In this document: piece after piece, positions 60,207 to 64,000 of the stretch
Numbering within the stretch: position 1 is the first letter of the stretch
Layout of the letters: each line of letters starts with the position of its first letter
Assembly (NCBI GenBank): GCA_963666475.2
Contig: CAXXJM010000001.1
Span: 1,426,001-1,490,000, forward strand
Source of the DNA: JBFHIZ01 sp963666475
GTDB lineage: Bacteria; Bacillota; Clostridia; Lachnospirales; Lachnospiraceae
Length of the DNA: 64,000 nt
Direction of reading: 5' to 3'
The notes under the pieces: generated by a model
Told to the model about the DNA's origin: nothing
The model's input: the letters and a program-made list of their open reading frames with translations, nothing else
Database searches by the model: none
Position numbers and translations under genes: made by a program

Positions 60207-61550
60207 CTATTCAATAATTCTTCTGTATTCTTTAATGAATTTCTCCATTATTTCTGAAATCGCTACTGACTCAACGCTCGTAAACTTAAAATCTTTCTTC
60301 TCTCCATTATTAATCATAGATAAAAAATCACTGATTTCATACCGTAACCCATCACCCAAATATGCTTCAGAATATTTCTCAACATTTAAAGGATCTTCAT
60401 AATGAATCTCAAAATAAGATGTCTTCCACCATGGAGCTTCTGCAACAATATATCCTTTTGTTCCAGAAATCAATAGCCTACCATCCGATTTTACACCCAA
60501 TCCACAAGTTGCAGTTGCAATTCCTTTGGGATATCTTAATGATATTTTTGTGAAAATATCTAATCCAATTTCGTTATCTATGCACTCAAATTCTAAAGAA
60601 TCATATGAAATACCAAATAATTTTATGATTGGCAATAAAACATAACTTCCAAGTTCTATCATACTGCCCCCATACGCTTTGTCTGTCAGTTCTCTACTGT
60701 CTGTATCGACAAGTTTTGTAAAGCAAGCTTCTACATTTCTAATACTACCAATGATTCCACTGCATGCCAAACCGAGCAATCTGCTAAAACCTGGAGAATA
60801 TGCAGTTTTAATTCCTTCAAATACAATTAAATCTTTTTCCTTAGCAAGTCGAAATACCTCTTCTGCCTGGTTCTTTTTTAACGTAATAGGTTTTTCACAT
60901 AGCACATGCTTTCCGTGATTCAACGCTTGAATCACATAATCATAATGAGTTTCGTGTGGCGATGCAATGTATACAACATCAATTGCATTAAAAAAATCTT
61001 CGATATCGCAATATGCATTTATTTCCCACTTTTCTGCAAATTGTTTTGCACTGTTTGAATGCGGATTGTATACTCCCTGCGTACTCACACCACTTACCAG
61101 CTTTGCTTCCGGAATAAAGCGACTTGCGATTCTTCCTGTACCTATAATTCCAATTCTCTGAATACGTCTCTTTTGATCTCTTAACATTGTACTAGATATA
61201 TCTTTTGTTCTTTCTAAATATACCACTTTACAATAATCATTTAAGTAATCAAAAGCTCCAATCCAGTCAGAACCGACTGTGAAAATATCGATATTATATT
61301 TTTTAATATCACTGAATTTTTGTCCATGTGCTTCTTCAATAATTATTTCATCGGCAAATCCAGTTTTTCTAACATTCTCTATTCTTGTTAATAACGGCTC
61401 CATGACTCCTAATTTTCCCCTGGCTTTGTCATAGCTGTCCGTTGTTACTCCAACTATTAAATAGTCTCCTAGTTCTTTTGCTCTTTCAAGTAAACGATAA
61501 TGACCATTATGAAAAAGATCAAATGTTCCATATGTAATAACTCTTGTCAC
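60207..61550 (-). CDS. Cytidylyltransferase fused to a Gfo/Idh/MocA oxidoreductase
   Basis: A 447-residue fusion. Residues 1-130 are a TagD-like glycerol-3-phosphate cytidylyltransferase: ITYGTFDLFHNGHYRLLERA (the HxGH site) and ERTKDISSTMLRD (the RTxxISST site). Residues about 131-447 are a Gfo/Idh/MocA dehydrogenase: RIGIIGTGRIASRFIPEAKL (GxGxxA), GKHVLCEKPITLKKNQAEEV (EKP) and AYGGSMIELGSYVLLPIIKL. The frame is continuous. The GTG start at 61550 follows GGAGGG. The cytidylyltransferase should supply CDP-glycerol or a related CDP-polyol to the TagF-like transferase. The oxidoreductase may make the polyol phosphate; its substrate is unknown. Confidence 0.85.
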   Translation of the reverse strand: MTRVITYGTFDLFHNGHYRLLERAKELGDYLIVGVTTDSYDKARGKLGVMEPLLTRIENVRKTGFADEIIIEEAHGQKFSDIKKYNIDIFTVGSDWIGAFDYLNDYCKVVYLERTKDISSTMLRDQKRRIQRIGIIGTGRIASRFIPEAKLVSGVSTQGVYNPHSNSAKQFAEKWEINAYCDIEDFFNAIDVVYIASPHETHYDYVIQALNHGKHVLCEKPITLKKNQAEEVFRLAKEKDLIVFEGIKTAYSPGFSRLLGLACSGIIGSIRNVEACFTKLVDTDSRELTDKAYGGSMIELGSYVLLPIIKLFGISYDSLEFECIDNEIGLDIFTKISLRYPKGIATATCGLGVKSDGRLLISGTKGYIVAEAPWWKTSYFEIHYEDPLNVEKYSEAYLGDGLRYEISDFLSMINNGEKKDFKFTSVESVAISEIMEKFIKEYRRIIE

Positions 61551-61658
61551 CTTTACCCTCCTTCATATCCAATCAAATTCTTTCATACAGTAATAATTAT
61601 ACTATTAATATCGTCTATAAACGAAATTACCTCAAGATATTTCTCAAAACAATGAAAA

Positions 61659-62900
61659 TCATTCGCTCATACGGTCGTATATGAACCGACTTGCTGTTAT
61701 CTTCCTTCTATTCAAGTTATCTGTTATTTCTTTTGCAAATTCAGCGCTTGCAGCAATTATAATTCCGTCTTTCTCTGAAAACTCTACATCATCTATATTG
61801 TTAATTCTAGTATTCAATAAAGTATGATTCTCTCCTGGATTGCCTGAAATCAAAAAACCTTTTGGATAAAAACCCATACTTGCCATCATCTTAAAGCAAC
61901 TTTCTCCATATTTACCAGCGCCATAAATATATATGTTTTCATTTTCAAGTACAAAACTCTTAATTAAATTTTTTTTCTTATCATACAATGTCAATTCCGC
62001 ACCAAATGAAATCCCCAAAGTGTCATCTAGTACTTGGTAAGATCGTTCCAAAGAATCTCTCAACGTTTCTATATATTCCGCTGCAAAACTATCAGTCATG
62101 ACCCACCCCGTATGATATCCTACGTCTTGCACAACATATGGTAATATCCGTTCTATTGCGTGATTGATTTCTGCATCATCTTTGATTGGTTCTTCTTCAA
62201 AATCGTTATATGCCCATTCTTTTTCAAACAACTTCCTCAACGATACTACCCTTGCCCAAAAAACCGTTCCTAAAGCAATCGGTGCTTTACTTTCATCCAA
62301 TTCGCATTTTAGTCCCAGGTCATTCGACAGTCGTTGTGTATTTTCATAATTGTTCATCCAACGATTTGTGTATGCATGTGCAATTCTTTCACTGACCTGA
62401 AGTGGTGGAACCAACATACCTAATTCATCATTTTCTATAAAAGAATTGATGATATTCGTGATATATTCTTCAGAACCCAACATATTTTCCCACAAAGAAT
62501 ATATCCATTTTTCGATATCCTGTTTTCTCTCTTGGGTTTTCTCTTTTTTATCATGTAGAAAACAAATATATTCATAATCTTTATAATATTTCCGAAAAGC
62601 AACTAGTAAAGCAGAAATATCTCTTCCTCTGTTTTCTTTTTTTACAAAAGTCACTTTATTTGTTTTCACTTTCATGATCTGATCAATTTTGTTTTTTATC
62701 CTCTGATTAGAATAACTAAAATAAATATCCATTTCTTTTGGTATATTCGTGATATATGGAATATAGGATTCTATATTCTCATAGTAAAAGTGAATGAATA
62801 CTGCACATTTCTTTTTGCTTTGCCCCTGCATGTTCTTTGAAAATGACTTAGGCAGTACAATATTTAATTTATTCCTTTTTTTTATGTCATAAACATTCAT
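61659..62900 (-). CDS. RgpF-like (rhamnan synthesis F) protein with C-terminal Rossmann-like module
   Basis: A 413-residue protein. The RgpF core spans about residues 30-300, starting KKCAVFIHFYYENIESYIPY and including FVKKENRGRDISALLVAFRK, YICFLHDKKEKTQE and VDRSFAAEYIE-like segments such as WVMTDSFAAEYIETLRDSLE. RgpF-family proteins take part in side-chain formation of rhamnose-glucose polysaccharides. The C-terminal part (ENIYIYGAGKYGESCFKMMA, then KDGIIIAASAEFAKEITDNL) is a GxG Rossmann-like module. The ribosome binding site is weak. The related gene at 53572-54695 is frameshifted. Confidence 0.78.
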   Translation of the reverse strand: MNVYDIKKRNKLNIVLPKSFSKNMQGQSKKKCAVFIHFYYENIESYIPYITNIPKEMDIYFSYSNQRIKNKIDQIMKVKTNKVTFVKKENRGRDISALLVAFRKYYKDYEYICFLHDKKEKTQERKQDIEKWIYSLWENMLGSEEYITNIINSFIENDELGMLVPPLQVSERIAHAYTNRWMNNYENTQRLSNDLGLKCELDESKAPIALGTVFWARVVSLRKLFEKEWAYNDFEEEPIKDDAEINHAIERILPYVVQDVGYHTGWVMTDSFAAEYIETLRDSLERSYQVLDDTLGISFGAELTLYDKKKNLIKSFVLENENIYIYGAGKYGESCFKMMASMGFYPKGFLISGNPGENHTLLNTRINNIDDVEFSEKDGIIIAASAEFAKEITDNLNRRKITASRFIYDRMSE

Positions 62901-62920
62901 CCATTATACCATCCATAGAT

Positions 62921-63910
62921 TTATTTTGTTCCAATAATCCAATAATTTCCTAAAAGGGAGAAAAAATTAATTATATCAATTCCGACATAATTAAATATCT
63001 CACGAAGTCCACTCTCGTCAAATACATGTTGATGAAGACATCGATTACGGATATTATCTTTTGATCGTAATTCAAAAGCTTCTTTCCCACCACAAGCTGG
63101 ATCCATTTCATAGTCATGAAGTTCTAATATTTCAGATAAATGCGAAAGATCATCCTCTCCAATATCGTTCAAAAAATCATTAAGCATATGCTGAAAAGAA
63201 GTATTTTCCCTATTATGGTCAAATGTTCTTTCTTTTATAGGCACTACAATCATAATAGCCCCTTTATTCTTTGCTATTCTCTTAAATTCTTTCACCGCTT
63301 TAATTGGATTTGCAATATGTTCTAAATTATTTGAAGAAATGACAAAATCATAGCTGTCGTCTGGAATAATACCAAGATCCGTAGCATCAGCAATTAGTAC
63401 TTTACCAAGCAAATCATCCTTATACTCATATTTTTCAGTATTCTTTTTCCACCAAATCGTATCATCATTGTAATTTACTCCATCACAACTTGCACACATC
63501 TCATAGATACTTGCAAACAAATCTGATGGCCCACCAATTTCTACTCCTTTGTGATTAAGAAACAAATCCATATGAACCATTTTTTTTATGCAATTTTTAG
63601 TGAAATCATCTATAAACTCAATATTACTTTCAGATATTCCCATAGCCAATAATTCATTCTTGATCTCATCGTAATACTTACTGCTGGTTATGATTATCCT
63701 CGATGAATCTTCTTTGTTGATATCAAAAGGAGAAATTACATCATATTCAACTGAATCAAACACAATCTTTTGACCACTTCTTCCTTTATCAACAAAATCG
63801 CTTATTTTGTATTCTAAGTTCTTCAACATGTTAACAAAATCGTAATCTTGTAAAAACAATTTTTCAAATCGAATTCCCAAACCATAAATAACTATATTTT
63901 TCTCTTCCAT
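62921..63910 (-). CDS. SAM-dependent methyltransferase with N-terminal Rossmann-like module
   Basis: A 329-residue protein. The N-terminal part opens EKNIVIYGLGIRFEKLFLQD and is followed by SSRIIITSSKYYDEIKNELL, a GxG Rossmann-like unit. The C-terminal part is a class I methyltransferase: NHKGVEIGGPSDLFASIYEM (motif I), VLIADATDLGIIPDDSYDFV and ISSNNLEHIANPIKAVKEFK. The substrate is probably a sugar or polymer in this cluster. AAAGGGTG lies close before the ATG at 63910; a GTG two codons earlier is a possible start. Confidence 0.78.
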   Translation of the reverse strand: MEEKNIVIYGLGIRFEKLFLQDYDFVNMLKNLEYKISDFVDKGRSGQKIVFDSVEYDVISPFDINKEDSSRIIITSSKYYDEIKNELLAMGISESNIEFIDDFTKNCIKKMVHMDLFLNHKGVEIGGPSDLFASIYEMCASCDGVNYNDDTIWWKKNTEKYEYKDDLLGKVLIADATDLGIIPDDSYDFVISSNNLEHIANPIKAVKEFKRIAKNKGAIMIVVPIKERTFDHNRENTSFQHMLNDFLNDIGEDDLSHLSEILELHDYEMDPACGGKEAFELRSKDNIRNRCLHQHVFDESGLREIFNYVGIDIINFFSLLGNYWIIGTK

Positions 63911-63954
63911 AGCCACCCTTTCTCACAATTATCTTTCGAATTTTATTTTTCTTA

Positions 63955-64000
63955 CTATGACTTTTCATAATCAGCAAATCTTGGATATAATATCTGATTT
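63955..64000 (-). CDS. Possible 3' end of the next upstream gene (partial)
   Basis: The minus-strand frame from the window end reads NQILYPRFADYEKS and then a TAG stop at 63955-63957, 44 bases before the methyltransferase start. The short sequence is protein-like and fits an operon neighbour, but it is only 14 residues. Another frame also stays open here, so this is a weak call. Confidence 0.35.
   Translation of the reverse strand, partial: NQILYPRFADYEKS

Overview
The window looks like a low-GC Gram-positive anaerobe of the Clostridia, most likely a motile, gut-type member of the Lachnospiraceae. Pointers are the rpmG-secE-nusG-rplKA / rplJL / rpoBC order, a CsrA-FliW-Hag flagellar module, pyruvate phosphate dikinase, a leucine T-box and AT-rich consensus sigma-A promoters. 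The genus cannot be fixed from the sequence alone. No rRNA, tRNA, CRISPR array, phage or intact transposase was found.

Layout. (1) 1-8.7 kb, minus strand: rpmG, secE, nusG, rplK, rplA from one sigma-A promoter; rplJ-rplL behind an L10 leader; rpoB-rpoC behind their own promoter. Two L1-operator-like hairpins precede rplK and rplA. (2) 9.0-11.4 kb, plus strand: a second FliD-like protein and a TPR-containing glycosyltransferase, followed by a hairpin-rich 0.3 kb that may be an IS200/IS605-type relic. (3) 11.8-22.6 kb, minus strand: late flagellar genes flgM, flgN, two flgK, flgL, fliW, csrA, hag, flaG, fliD, fliS and a fliT-like gene, with three sigma-28-type promoters and a CsrA-type hairpin in the hag leader. 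(4) 22.7-29.1 kb: two paralogous giant repeat surface proteins, each followed by a roughly 60-residue two-helix membrane protein. (5) 29.3-33.2 kb, plus strand: a transglutaminase lipoprotein, a GspF-like protein and four pseudopilin-like proteins. (6) 33.2-49.9 kb, housekeeping: amtB-glnK behind a perfect promoter and a terminator-like leader, glgX, a small unknown, a leucine T-box in front of a LeuA protein fused to an AraC-type DNA-binding domain, nadABC, an ABC-F ATPase with its own leader hairpin, ppdK, and a DUF2975 / HTH / DUF4173 operon. (7) 50.1-53.5 kb, plus strand: an aldo-keto reductase and a pair of surface proteins. (8) 53.6-64 kb, minus strand: a surface-glycopolymer cluster with TagF- and RgpF-type enzymes, GT2, GlpQ, FkbM, another methyltransferase and a cytidylyltransferase-oxidoreductase fusion. 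One RgpF gene is split by an apparent one-base frameshift.

How it fits together. FlgM should hold back sigma-28, which reads the flgM, hag and flaG promoters, while CsrA and FliW tune flagellin translation. The flagellar glycosyltransferase, the two adhesins and the polymer cluster all shape the cell surface. The glycopolymer genes read as one long minus-strand transcription unit that activates, transfers and decorates a polyol-phosphate polymer. Five of them carry a similar GxG-type Rossmann-like module.

Most unusual observations: the T-box-controlled LeuA-AraC fusion; the duplicated adhesin plus mini-membrane-protein module; the cytidylyltransferase-Gfo/Idh/MocA fusion; the terminator-like leaders of amtB and the ABC-F gene; and the frameshifted RgpF gene.
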